DNA of 64,000 bases from Ichthyophis bannanicus. Lineage: Eukaryota; Chordata; Amphibia; Gymnophiona; Ichthyophiidae. Position 1 is the first letter of the stretch. Each line of letters opens with the position of its first letter. The notes under the pieces are model-generated. The model had not been told where the DNA came from. It did not search any database and saw only the letters and a program-made list of their open reading frames with translations. The DNA lies in NCBI GenBank assembly GCA_033557465.1, contig CM066039.1:398431440-398495439 (forward strand), written 5' to 3'. Position numbers and translations under genes: made by a program. Of this stretch, positions 21,139-31,202 are shown in pieces.

Positions 21139-22723
21139 TTACCCGAGCCACCAACTCGAAACCGTCAAAAGCTGCTGAAGTTTGAAACTTTTGCATTCTC
21201 TGACCGATGACATTAGGGTCCTGAAGTTCTTAAGAGGTTTGCCTACTAACCCATCCAAGAACACAGTGATTTCCTTGGCCAGGTCACTCATGTACAGCTG
21301 ATATGCCTGGATACGGGCTGTGAGCATGGAGCCCTGGAAACCCTTTCTGCCAAAAGCGTCCATGGTGTGCGCCTCCCTGCCTCGAGGCACCGAGGAATGA
21401 GTCTTCTGGCTCTTAATATGATGCATAGCCAACTCCACAACCATGGAGTTATGTGGCAGCTGCAATTTCTGGAAGCCAGGGGTCTGGCCGACTTGATACT
21501 GTGAATCGAGTTGACGGTTCACAATAGGCACCATCACCGGGATCTCCCACATCCTGAAGAGCAACAGCTCCAGGATGGGGTGCATGGGCACCGTCAGCGC
21601 ATCCCAATGGGGAGCCTCATACTGGAAGATCTCAAGATCCTCAGTATATGGCTTATCTTTGGGCACAGCCACGAAGGTGAGAGCCTGGGACATCTCCCAG
21701 ATGAATTCCATGAAAGGTATGTCCTCTGGAGGCAACCATCGCCGATGGTGTGGCAGGGATAGGACGGAGGGGATGTCTTGGTGGAGAACAGTGTTGGGAG
21801 ACTCTTCATCTGTCTCCCACACCAATTCCGAACCAGAGGAGTTGGCTAGCGCTCTATGTTCATCGGACCGACTTGGTGTCGACAACTCCCGGCGTCGGGA
21901 CTCTGGTGCAGCTGTGCCCGACGATGAGCCAGCCCGCAACTTGGAAGCCAACAGGGTCGATACTAAATGGGCTAACCTCTCCAAGATAGGAGGGGCATCC
22001 TCTGGGGACGTTCTGGAGGAGGACGGTCTGGTCAAGGGCACCAATAACCCGGAGTAACCGGAAGTCGGGTCCCTTTAGCCTTAATGAACACAGCAAAGCT
22101 GTGTTTGAGAGCCAGCATCCTGGCCTTGATGCCCGACAGTGCTGCCGGAGTGGGTGTCAACCTTGGGGGCTCTGAAGCCAGATCTGGGTCACGGGAGGGT
22201 ACGTCCCCGATGGTGAATGCCTCAGGGAAACTGGTGTGATCCCCTGATTCTGCTGTCGATGTGTCTCTCCAAGGTAGCTTGGGGGGCCTCTCTCTGTCAT
22301 CCCTGGCACTGAGTTGAGGGCTCCGCACCCAGGACCCTGAGGTCTTACCTCCCGGGCTGGGAATGGACTTCGACTTGGGCTTCAATGAAGTCTTCTGCCG
22401 GAAAAGATCCTTCAAGGACAACGCCGCGCCTGTCGATCACGTGACTCCAACTGGGCCCAGGAGCATGACGCTGAGTCGCCCGACACTGGCATCGAAGGCA
22501 GGGATTCCAACCCTAATGTTGATCCTGGGGCTGACTTGCTGAACAGCTTTCCCTGCCACCTTTCACGTTCCTTCTGGATCTTAGCTGACATCAAAAGGCA
22601 CAATGGGCAGGAGGACATGTCATGGTCCGCCCTAAGGCAATAAATGCAGGAACTGTGGCAGTCCATACAGGACATAGTGCGATTGCACTTGCCACATTGC
22701 TTGAAGCCGCTGGTGGACGACAT
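21139..22723 (-). pseudogene. DIRS gag-like ORF
   Basis: Three minus frames (22723-22412, 22421-22032, 22044-21139) probably come from one ORF. The N-terminal part has a Cys-rich cluster (CGKCNRTMSCMDCHSSCIYC, then HDMSSCPLC) like the zinc-finger start of vertebrate DIRS gag-like proteins. The 301-residue piece carries a low-complexity Ser/Pro-rich start and a helical C-terminal part. Two frameshifts. Confidence 0.7.
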
Positions 22724-22983
22724 AGCGAGAATAACAAGCCCCTAGATCTTAAACTCAGACGTCTCGACCAGCTAGGCTGCGAGTGAAAAACCCACAGGCC
22801 AAAAAAGAAAAGAAAAGAAAGGTACCCGAACGAAAAGCATGATGCCGAGGCATTGGACTCAGGCGCAGAAAGGTGATCGATTACCGAAAAAAAGAAAATA
22901 TTACTAATACCAGTGGAGAAAAATCAACTTTATCTGGGTGCATGGACAGCACGGCTGCAGGGCTCCGTGGAAAAAAGAAAACT

Positions 22984-23155
22984 GAGGTAAGATGGCACCT
23001 TTGGGTGGGAAGGTGACCAAGCATGAGCATGCATGGTGTATATCCCAAAAGGTTTTCTTTGAAAGCTGGGGATTGGATCCGCGCGGGCTCCGTCAGTGCC
23101 AACCCCACCCATATTTGAGGACTGACTGCCTGCTTGTTCCCAGAGAACAAATGAA
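22984..23155. repeat. DIRS right inverted terminal repeat
   Basis: TGAGGTAAGATGGCACCTTT (about 22983-23002) and GAAAGCTGGGGATTGGATCC (23060-23079) are reverse complements of the left terminal repeat. The outer end TGCTTGTTCCCAGAGAAC is complementary to 17635-17660. Confidence 0.85.
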
Positions 23156-23399
23156 TAAAAGAAAAAAACCTCATAATCCTAGCAACCCCCATACCAAGAA
23201 ACTTTGGTGCATACCCACGGCATATGCTACAATCAAGAAGAAGCTTTACCAAACAGCTTCTGTGATGTCACCTTTGTGTGCCAGGGTAGGCAGGGCCAAT
23301 CATCAATGAGGTTCCAGGGGCAGCACTAATCTTTGGAAAGAGACAAAACAGGACCTGACCAAGAGTATCTCATGCCCTAAGTGAACTTTCCCTACTTCC
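23156..23399. other. Intron sequence between DIRS and minisatellite
   Basis: No gene or recognised element. Confidence 0.4.
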
Positions 23400-23715
23400 T
23401 AAGGTGTCCAGCATCTTCCCTTCCCTTGCCTATCTCTTCCCCCCCCCCCCCCCAAGGTATCTAGCATCTTCCCTTTCCTTGCCTACCTCTACCCCCCCCC
23501 CCCCCAAAAAAAGTGTCCAGCTTCTCCCTTTCTCTTGCCTACCTCTACCCCCTTCCCCCACAAGGTGTCCAGCATCTTTCCTTCCCTTGCCTACCTCTAC
23601 CCCCCCCCCCCCCACAAGGTATCCATCTTCTCCCCTTCTCTTGCCTACACCTACCCCCTGAAAGTGTCTAACAACCCCTTCCCTATCTCTATCCCCCAAG
23701 GTGTCCATCATCTTC
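23400..23715 (+). repeat. C-rich minisatellite
   Basis: About six to seven units with a period near 53 bp. Each has AAGGTGTCCAGCATCTT-like and CTTGCCTACCTCTACC segments and a C run of 4-14. Unit starts lie near 23401, 23454, 23509, 23561, 23615, 23660 and 23698. Confidence 0.85.
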
Positions 23716-24065
23716 CTCCTTCCCTTTCCCTTGCTGGACCTACCTCACCCCTCATCGCACTCGCTCTTGCTGTTGCTGGACCCCCCATCAAGTACAGTTG
23801 GGCCTGCAGCACAGAACAAGAGTGAGCGCAGTCATGCATGGTCCTTGGGAATCCATGCATGCTCATGACCTGTCACATTCTACCCCCTCCAAATTTTCTG
23901 TTTTGGAGGGAGAGGGGCACAGCAAGCTTTTAGCATGTGTGAATACTCACTGCCCCACACCAGCCAATGCTGGCTCTTGATTAGTGGTAAAGAGCGCCAT
24001 TCTGGTACTAGTCCCCCATATTGTGACTGACTAGCAGCTGCATCACCAACTCGTCTTTAAAAGTT
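23716..24065. other. Intron sequence, no gene
   Basis: Continues C/T-rich for a short distance, then ordinary sequence. Nothing recognised. Confidence 0.4.
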
Positions 24066-24069
24066 AAAT

Positions 24070-24785
24070 GCATAGGGGGTCATTCCAATATGCAAATAGT
24101 GGGGATGTACATCTGATTTGGATGTACAACCCCCGCTACTCGCTATTCCAAAGGCAGAGCTGCCCGCACATACAGAGGCTTTGTGCAGGGAGCTCTGGAT
24201 GGGGGTGGGAGGGGGAGAACCAGAGGAGAAGTCTGGTGGAGCAGGGGCGGGTCGCACAACTCGGGTATACAAGGCCGATACAGGTCATGGCCCTGTACAT
24301 CCAGCGAGGGCGGATGAACGGGGAACTAATTCCACCTCAGAGGTGGAATAAGTCTCCCTGATGAAGATGGGCAGTGACGGAGGACTCTCCCCCCCCCCCC
24401 CCCCGAAGAGTTGAGCCACAGCTGGAGGTTCCCTGCCACCCAATTCCAGCCCTGCCAGGCCCCTCCAGGGGTCGGGCAGTGGGGAAAAGCAATTTTATGG
24501 TGTTGCGGGGAATCAGAGCCTGCATGGCGTCCCAGTGCCATAGCGATGGGATGCCTCAGCATCTGGGCTCCAGTAGGAGCATGGGGAAGATTAGCCAGGG
24601 AGAACGCTGCATGTCCTGTCCTGCTGAATCGGGGCCCATCTGGCCCATCCAAGTGCCCCGATTCTGCTACCGCAGGGACATCTAGCTCCCACGGGTGCAG
24701 AATTGGGGCCAAATCCAGGCCGTCCAGATTTTGAACATCCAGACAGGCCGGACGTGCCACGATCAGAATGGGTCTCATAATTTAT
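24070..24785. mobile_element. hAT-like MITE copy
   Basis: Starts GGGGGTCATTCCAATATGC and ends CGATCAGAATGGGTCTCA (inverted ends). Contains the family palindrome ATTCCACCTCAGAGGTGGAA (about 24329-24348). Aligns in layout with 13586-14262. Confidence 0.6.
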
Positions 24786-24821
24786 CATGTTAGAAGCTGA
24801 ATATTACCATGCAATGTATTA

Positions 24822-25415
24822 GTGCCAGTGCTATTTTTGCCCCTCCATAATGCCAGTCCCTTCTTATACAGATTATCTCTAATCTCTAACCTCTCCTCTC
24901 TTAGCTCTCCCTACAATGCTCCTCGGGAATTCCACTCATCAGGAAAATCCCTTCTATCTATGCCCTTCTCTTCTACTGCCAACAACAGACTCCATTTATT
25001 CTACCTTGCTGCAGCATATGCCTGGAATAGACTATCAGAGTCCAGAGGCAGCTCAAGGGCTTCTGCCACCCTAGGCAGAAGCGCCCGCCGGGCTGCCCAC
25101 CCTGCTGAAGCCGCTGCCTACCCCCCTGCTGCCAGCATAAACCCTCCTACTGCCGCCCTCCCCCTGCCACAGCTCCCAAATCCATCTTCTCATCTGGTGG
25201 CGGCAGCAGTGGCCCAACTCTGTTTTGAGCTGCCGCCGCTTTCAAAATAAAAGGCCACCCACCAGGGTCTGCCACCCTAGGTGGCTGCTTAGTCCACCTG
25301 GTGGACGCGACAGTCCGTCCGGCTCCATCTTTGGTCCTATTCAAATCCAGGCTAAAAACGTATCTCTTCGAGGCTGCTTGGAACCTGACCTTCTTAGACT
25401 CATGTCCACACCCAT
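24822..25415 (+). pseudogene. L2-like LINE C-terminal fragment, split
   Basis: + strand frame reads NRLHLFYLAAAYAWNRLSES (24991-25050) and, after an insertion, FKSRLKTYLFEAAW-like sequence (about 25330-25385). This matches the conserved LINE ORF2 C-terminus (WNSLP...LKTxLF). A MITE-like insert at about 25037-25316 separates the halves. Confidence 0.6.
25037..25316. mobile_element. MITE-like insert in LINE fragment
   Basis: Bounded by CTGCCACCCTAGGCAGAAGC (25061-25080) and CTGCCACCCTAGGTGGCTGC (25268-25287), and GC-rich within. It interrupts an otherwise collinear LINE C-terminus. Superfamily not recognised. Confidence 0.45.
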
Positions 25416-25590
25416 ATAAGAACATAAGAACATAAGATATGCCATACTGGGTCAGACCAAGGTCCATCAAGCCCAGTATTCTGTTTCCAACAGTGGCCAA
25501 TCTAGGTCATACGTACCTAGCAGTTACCCCAAGGGACACAGGTTCCACAATGCTTGTATTGGTTCAAGCATTGATATCCTGGGTCCCTTC

Positions 25591-28150
25591 TTAATAATGG
25601 TTTATGGACCTTTCCTCCAGGAACTTGTCCAAACCTTTTTTAAACCCAGCTACACTAACAGCCTTTACTACATCCTCCGGTAACAAATTCCAGAGTTTGA
25701 TTACACGTTGAGTGAAAAAATATTTTCTTTTATTAGTCTTAAATAGTTTACCCTGTAGCTTCATTGCATGTCCCCTAGTCTTTCTATATTCTGATAAGGT
25801 AAACAATCGATCTACGTTTACCCGTTCCACTCCGTTCATTAATTTATAGACTTCTATCATATCTCCCCTCAGCCGTCTCTTTTCCAGGTTAAAGAGCCCC
25901 AACCTTTTTAGCCTTTCTTCATAGGAGTAGCCTTCCATCCCCTTTACCATTTTGGTGGCTCTTCTCTGAACCTTTTCTAAAATTGCTATATCCTTTTTAA
26001 GATATGGCGACCAGAATTGCACACAATATTCAAGGTGCTGTCTCACCATGGAACGATATAGAGGCATTATAATATCTTTTGTTTTATTTTCCATTCCTTT
26101 CCTTATCATACCTAGCATTCTATTTGCTCTCTTGGCCGCCGCTGCACACTGGGCCGAGGGTTTTAACATGGTATCCACAAGGACGCCTAAATCTTTTTCT
26201 TGGGTGGTGGTTCCTAATGTGGAACCTTGCATCGTGTAACCATAGTTTGGGTTGTTCTTCCCTAGGTGCATAACCTTGCACTTCTCCACATTAAATTTCA
26301 TCTGCCATTTTGATGCCCAGTCTTCCAATTTATCAAGATCCTCTTGCAATTTTCCACAATCCTCCTGGGTTTTAACAACTTTAAATAGTTTTGTGTCATC
26401 AGCAAATTTGATAACCTCACTCGTTATTCCACTTTCCAGGTCATTTATGAATATGTCAAAAAGCAGCGGACCCAGCACAGATCCCTGGGGTACACCACTA
26501 TTCACCTTTCTCCATTGGGAAAATTGGCCATTTAGCCCTACCCTCTGCTTTCTATCTTTTAACCAGTTTCCTGATCCACAGTAGTACACTGCCTCCTATC
26601 CCATGACTCTTTAGTTTTGCCAAAAGTCTCTCATGAGGGACCTTGTCAAAGGCTTTCTGAAAGTCCAGATACACAATATCAACCGACTCACCTTTGTCCA
26701 CCTGTTTATTCACTCCTTCAAAAAAACATAACAGATTAGTAAGACAAGATCTTCCTTGTCTAAAGCCATGTTGGCTGTCTCCCATTAGGTCATGACTATC
26801 TATATGCTGAGTAATTTTATTCTTTATGATGGTTTCTACCATTTTTCCCGGTACTGATGTCAGGCTCACCGGTCTGTAGTTTCCCGGATCACCCCTCGAA
26901 CCCTTTTTAAAAATTGGTGTTACATTGGCGATCCTCCAATCCTCAGGTATTAGAGATGATTTTAATGATAGTTCACAGATTACTGATAGCAGGTCTGCAA
27001 TCTCAAATTTCAGTTCTTTCAACACCCTTGGATGTATACCATCCGGCCCAGGTGATTTGCTACTCTTCAGTTTATCTAATAGTTGTAGGACATCTTCCCG
27101 ATGTATCGATATTTCCTTCAATTCTTCCACACCTTTAAATACCACTTCAGTCGTGGGTAACATCCCTACATCTTCCTCAGTAAAGACCGAAGCAAAGAAT
27201 TCATTCAGTCTCTCCGCTATCGCCTTGTCGCCTCTTAGTGCTCCTTTAACCCCTTTATCATCTAATGGACCAACTGACTCTCTCACGGGTTTTTTGCTAC
27301 GAATGTACTTGACAAGGTCTTTATTTCGCGTTTTTGCTTCCGCAGCAAGCTTCTTCTCAAATTCTCTCTTTGCCTGCCTTATCAATGCCTTGCATTTGAC
27401 TTGCCAGTGCTTGTGCTGTTTCCAGGTTTCATCATTTGGCTCTTTTTTCCATTTCTTGAAAGATGCTTTTTTGGCAACAACAGCCTCTCTGACCTCAGCT
27501 TTAAACCATGCTGGCAATTTTTTGGACTTCCTTCCACTTTTCTTAAAGCGTGGAATACAGCTGGTCTGGGCTTCCAAGATAGTATTTTTCAACAACACCC
27601 AAGCTTGATGTACGTCTTTAACCTTTGCAACTGCTCCTTTTAGTTTTTTCTTAACTGTTTTCCTCATTCTATCATAGTCTCCCTTTCGAAAGTTAAAGGG
27701 TAGTACTGTGGATTTCCTTACTATCCCTCCTCCACTAATTAAATCAAAGGCGATCATGCTATGATCACTATTGCCAAGTGGCCCCAACACCCTTATCTCT
27801 TGCACTACATCTGGTGTTCCACTAAGGACTAGGTCTAATATTGCTTCCCCTCTGGTCGGTTCATGAACCAGCTGCTCCAAGAAGCAGTCATTTATTTCAT
27901 CTAGGAACTTTATCTCCCTAGCATGTCCTGTTGTGACACTGACCCAGTCGATGCCGGGGTAATTGAAATCACCCATTATTATTACTGCACTGTAACTTTT
28001 GCTAGCTTCCTTGATTTCTTTGAGCATTTCATCATCCATTTGTTCATTCTGGCCAGGCGGACGATAGTACACCCCCACTGCCATCGCCTTCCCCTTTTTA
28101 CATGGAATTTCAATCCATAGAGATTCTACAGCAAATTTTGTTTCTTGCAA
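25591..28150 (-). pseudogene. CR1 ORF2: endonuclease C-side and reverse transcriptase
   Basis: Frame 28150-26552 (532 residues) has the endonuclease end (VYYRPPGQNEQ, MGDFNYPGIDW, and the catalytic-His block GNSDHSMIAFD), a linker, then RT: KSPGPDGIHPRVLKEL, NYRPVSLTSVPGKMVE, HGFRQGRSC and motif A VYLDFQKAFDKVPHERLLAK. Frame 26589-25591 (332 residues) continues after one frameshift near 26570: [20 protein letters not shown], motif C FADDTKLF, and the C-terminus [19 protein letters not shown]. With an N-terminal piece at 29767-30081 the ORF2 would be nearly full length but for the nested L2. It converts LINE RNA to DNA at a nicked target. Inactive as it stands. Confidence 0.9.
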
Positions 28151-28233
28151 AACTTTAATCCTTTCTGACTCAATGCCCTCTCTAACATAGAGCGCAACCC
28201 CTCCACCAATTTGATCAGCTCTATCATTTCGAT

Positions 28234-29766
28234 ATTTATTTATTTATTTTATTTATTTATTTCTCTTATATACCGCGCTCTTAATTCAGTGCGGTTTACA
28301 TATGAATAAATATAAACACAATGTTACAAGCAGCATTGGTTTTTTACATAGAACAAGGTACATAAACTTGGTGAAAATCAGGGTAACTATAGACAAAAAA
28401 AACTATATACATGGCTACTATATACATGGTTATTTGGTTAATTAGATTCGAACAAGAATATCTATAATGCCGTGGGTAAGAAATTAATTAAAGAGCAGAA
28501 TAAAAATGCCAGAATAAAAATGCCAAATATCGTGATAATAAATATGGCATAGTATAATGAGCGTGTAATAAACATCATAATTACCCATTCTCTACCGGGG
28601 TCAAGTATGAGAGATCTGCATGAGTACTATTGTCAGATGGAGTGTCTTCGGGGTAGTATGTTAGGAACAAATAGTGCTTCAATGCCTTTCTGAACTTCAT
28701 CAGACTTGATATAGCTCTTATTTCGGGTGGAAGGGCATTCCAGGCTCTGGGAGAAAACAGAGAGAAGGCTCTAGCGGCTGTTGATTTAGAGCATTTTGTG
28801 AGGAGTTTCGGGAGGTCAATGGAGTTTAATGTAACAGACCTCCTGGATCTGTTATTTGGGGTGATATGTATCATATTACTGAGAGGTGATAGAGATGGGC
28901 ATTTTGAGGCTTTAAAAGTCATGACCAGGGTCTTGTATAGAGTTCTGGCCTGTAGGGGTAGCCAATGTAAACTCATCAATATTGGAGTTATGTGTTCTGA
29001 TCGTGGAGCGCCTACGAGGATTCTCGCGGCTGCATTCATGGCCAGACGGAGAGGATTCAGGGTGGATTGCGGGAGACCATGTAGAATGATATTGGCGAAA
29101 TCCAAGTGTGGTAATATCAGGGCTTGGAATATAGTACGGAAGTCAGAGTAGTTAAGTAAAGGTCGGAGATTACGTAGTGATCGCATCTTGTGGTAGATTG
29201 CACTCGTTGTTTTCTTAATGTGGGCTGACATATTAAGCTGTTGATCTAATATAATTCCTAAGTATCGAATTGTGGGTTGTGCTTTCAGCTCAATGTTGTT
29301 TACCTGAAGGTAGGTAGGGGGTATGAATGTTGGGTTCCGTGTAACGAATAGAACATCAGTTTTGTTGTGGTTTATCCGTAGATTCTAATTAAGGAGCCAG
29401 TTGGATACAGCTTCAAAGCAGTGAGTTATTGGTGTAAAATCTGGTTGTTTTATGTTGAATGGAGCAAACATGAGGATGTCATCAGCATAGGCAAGGCATT
29501 GTATGTTGAAAGTGCGTATGAGATCGCAGATTGGCTGCATATAGATATTGAACATTAAGGCGGACAATGAGGAACCCTGCGGGACACCTTGTTTAAGGGG
29601 GAATGGATCAGACGTTGCTTCTCCTGTTCTGACTTGCTGCTGTCTATCAGATAAGTAGGATTTACACCAGTTCAGGGCTAGTCCTTGGATTCCCTTGTCT
29701 TGAAGGCGCTGTAGGAGAGTATCGTGGTTTACTGAATCGAATGCTGCAGCTATGTCGAGAAAGTTT
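28234..29766 (-). mobile_element. L2-like LINE inserted into CR1
   Basis: Minus strand, 3' tail first: TTTATTTATTT repeats and ATATACCGCGCTCTTAATTC (28240-28285). Frame 29231-28581 (216 residues) is an L2-type RT C-terminus (ILVGAPRSEHITPILMSLHW, LFSPRAWNALPPEIRAI). Frame 29567-29385 has motif C CLAYADDILMF. Further upstream is a KQGVPQGSSLSA-type block near 29570-29600. It interrupts the CR1 endonuclease reading frame: the CR1 sequence left of 28234 and right of 29766 is continuous with the related copy at about 5880-5970. It is 5'-truncated and younger than the CR1. Confidence 0.85.
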
Positions 29767-30081
29767 GTACCCAGGTATCACAGTGTCCCACTGGTTGTCC
29801 TCCTTCCACCATGTCTCTGATATTCCAATCATATCTAACCTCTCATTTAGTGCTATATATTCTAACTCTCCCATCTTGTTTTGTAGACTTCTAGCATTTG
29901 CATACAAGCATTTTAGAGACTGTATTTTATTCATATTAATTTGGCTATTGGTAGACATGGGTAATTTGGGATCTTTAAGTTCTGTCTGCTCCATACTCGA
30001 GGGCATTTGGGCTACTTTACTCTTTTTTGGAACCTCTCTGCTTTTTGTAGTATCCTTCAAGGATACATTCTTCCGAACCAT
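29767..30081 (-). pseudogene. CR1 ORF2 endonuclease N-terminal part
   Basis: Minus frame reading NKIQSLKCLYANARSLQNKM, then GELEYIALNERLDMIGISET and WWKEDNQWDTVIPGY: the N-terminal AP-endonuclease block. It is cut off from the rest of ORF2 by the L2 insertion. Confidence 0.85.
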
Positions 30082-30116
30082 GCGCTCTTGGGCGACTGTC
30101 GGCTTTCCCCTATTAT

Positions 30117-30461
30117 CTAGTTTAAAAGCTGCTCTATCTCCTTTTTAAAGGTTAATGCCAGCAGCCTGGTTCCATCCCGGTTAAGGTGAAGCCCATCCCT
30201 TCGGAAGAGCCCCTCCTTTCCCCAGAATGTTCCCCAGTTCCTAACAAATCCGAACCCCTCATCTCTGCACCATTGTCTCATCCACGCATTGAGAATCCGG
30301 AGCTCTGCCTGCCTATTGGGTCCTGCGCGTGGAACGGGAAGCATTTCAGAGAACGCTACCCTGGAAGTTCTGGATTTCAACTTCCTACCTAAAAGCCTAA
30401 ATTTAGCTTCCAGAACCTCCCTACCACATTTTCCTATGTCATTGGTACCAACATGTACCAA
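30117..30461 (-). pseudogene. CR1 ORF1 SGNH/GDSL esterase-like C-terminal part
   Basis: A 114-residue minus frame. VHVGTNDIGKCG is SGNH block III (catalytic-site Asn). RRDGLHLNRDGTRLLA is block V with the Asp-x-x-His pair. Between them lies LLGRKLKSRTSRVAFSEMLP. CR1 ORF1 proteins carry such an esterase-like domain of uncertain role in retrotransposition. The block I Gly-Asp-Ser segment is missing here but survives in the copy at about 6755-6785. Confidence 0.8.
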
Positions 30462-30567
30462 GACAGCAGACTCCTCCCCAGCACTATCTAAGACCCTAAG
30501 TTCCTAGTCCTCTATTGTTCCATTTGTCATAGCAAACTGTAAGCTCTGTGGGTCAGGGGCTGTCTCT

Positions 30568-30795
30568 TAAGAACACAAGATATGCCATACTGGGTCAAAC
30601 CAAGGTCCATCAAGCCCAATATCCTGTTTCCAACAGTGGCCAATCTAGGTCATACGTACCTAGCAGTTTCCCCAAAAGACACAGGTTCCACAATGCTTGT
30701 ACTGGGTCAAGCAGTGATATCCTGGGTCCCTTCTTAATAATGGTTTATGGACCTTTCCTCCAGGAACTTGTCCAAAACTTTTTTACGTGCTGCAT
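30568..30795 (-). mobile_element. CR1-like LINE, short 3' end
   Basis: Minus-strand 3' terminus (AAGATATGCCATACTGGGTC, 30568-30587, and following 3' UTR) truncated after about 225 bp. Confidence 0.8.
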
Positions 30796-30799
30796 GTGC

Positions 30800-31202
30800 C
30801 TAGTAGTAGTAGTATCCATTTAAGGGCTGTTAACACAAACATTTACCACCTGCCCCTTTATGTAGGGCCTGATTCTCTTGAGGTCTGTCTCCTCAGCAAT
30901 GCACATCAGCTCCCCTCTCCCTCAGATTACTACACCCCAAATGCATCACTGCACATTTTTGCATTGAACACTAACTTCTAACCTTTTGCCCACCTCTCAA
31001 TCTCTCTACTCCTTCAGAGGTCTCCTTTCTGTGCTGATCTTCACATAACCTACAATAGGTAAACTTTTCCTTTGATGCCTTCCAAAACATCACTTACAAA
31101 GATACTGAGCAGAACCGGCCCAAGAACTGATCCCTAAGCCAGTCCACTAATCACCTGCTCTCTCCTCAAAGTAAACAAGATTTAATTCTACTCTTCATTT
31201 TC
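30800..31202 (-). pseudogene. CR1/L3-like LINE RT, piece on the left of the satellite
   Basis: Reading minus from the array edge: LGMMTG-stop-VIENE, then a degraded stretch, GSVLGPVLLSIFVSDVLEGI (about 31133-31070), KGKVYLL, then RWAKG and KLVFNAKMC (about 31010-30960). These are the RT blocks that follow motif A in CR1/L3 elements (compare [20 protein letters not shown] at about 15275-15335). Stops show age. It continues directly into the tandem unit at about 31202. Confidence 0.75.

Larger units (their letters stand above)
17333..23155 (-). mobile_element. DIRS-type YR retrotransposon (decayed)
   Basis: A 5.8-kb element on the minus strand. Order: right terminal repeat (23155-22984), gag-like ORF (22723-21139), RT plus RNase H (20672-19182), tyrosine recombinase (about 18640-17840), internal complementary region (17575-17680), left terminal repeat (17333-17515). 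Inverted terminal repeats plus an internal region complementary to both outer ends define DIRS elements, which integrate through a tyrosine recombinase instead of an integrase. Frames are broken, so it is inactive. Confidence 0.9.
25424..30497 (-). mobile_element. CR1-like LINE, most complete copy, with nested L2
   Basis: Minus strand, 3' terminus at 25424 (TAAGAACATAAGAACATAAG, then the GGGTCAGACCAAGGTCCATC motif). Order: partial ORF1 esterase (30461-30117), ORF2 endonuclease N-side (30081-29767), L2 insertion (28234-29766), rest of ORF2 (28230-25591), 3' UTR. It is cut at about 30497 before the GDS block of ORF1. The best preserved LINE in the window: ORF2 has only one evident frameshift besides the insertion. 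Confidence 0.9.

Noticed and set aside
21511..22057. + strand ORFs over the DIRS gag region
   Set aside because: They are shadows of the minus-strand gag-like ORF.
26048..27643. + strand ORFs (up to 227 residues) across the CR1 ORF2
   Set aside because: They are antisense shadows of the well supported minus-strand RT/endonuclease frames.
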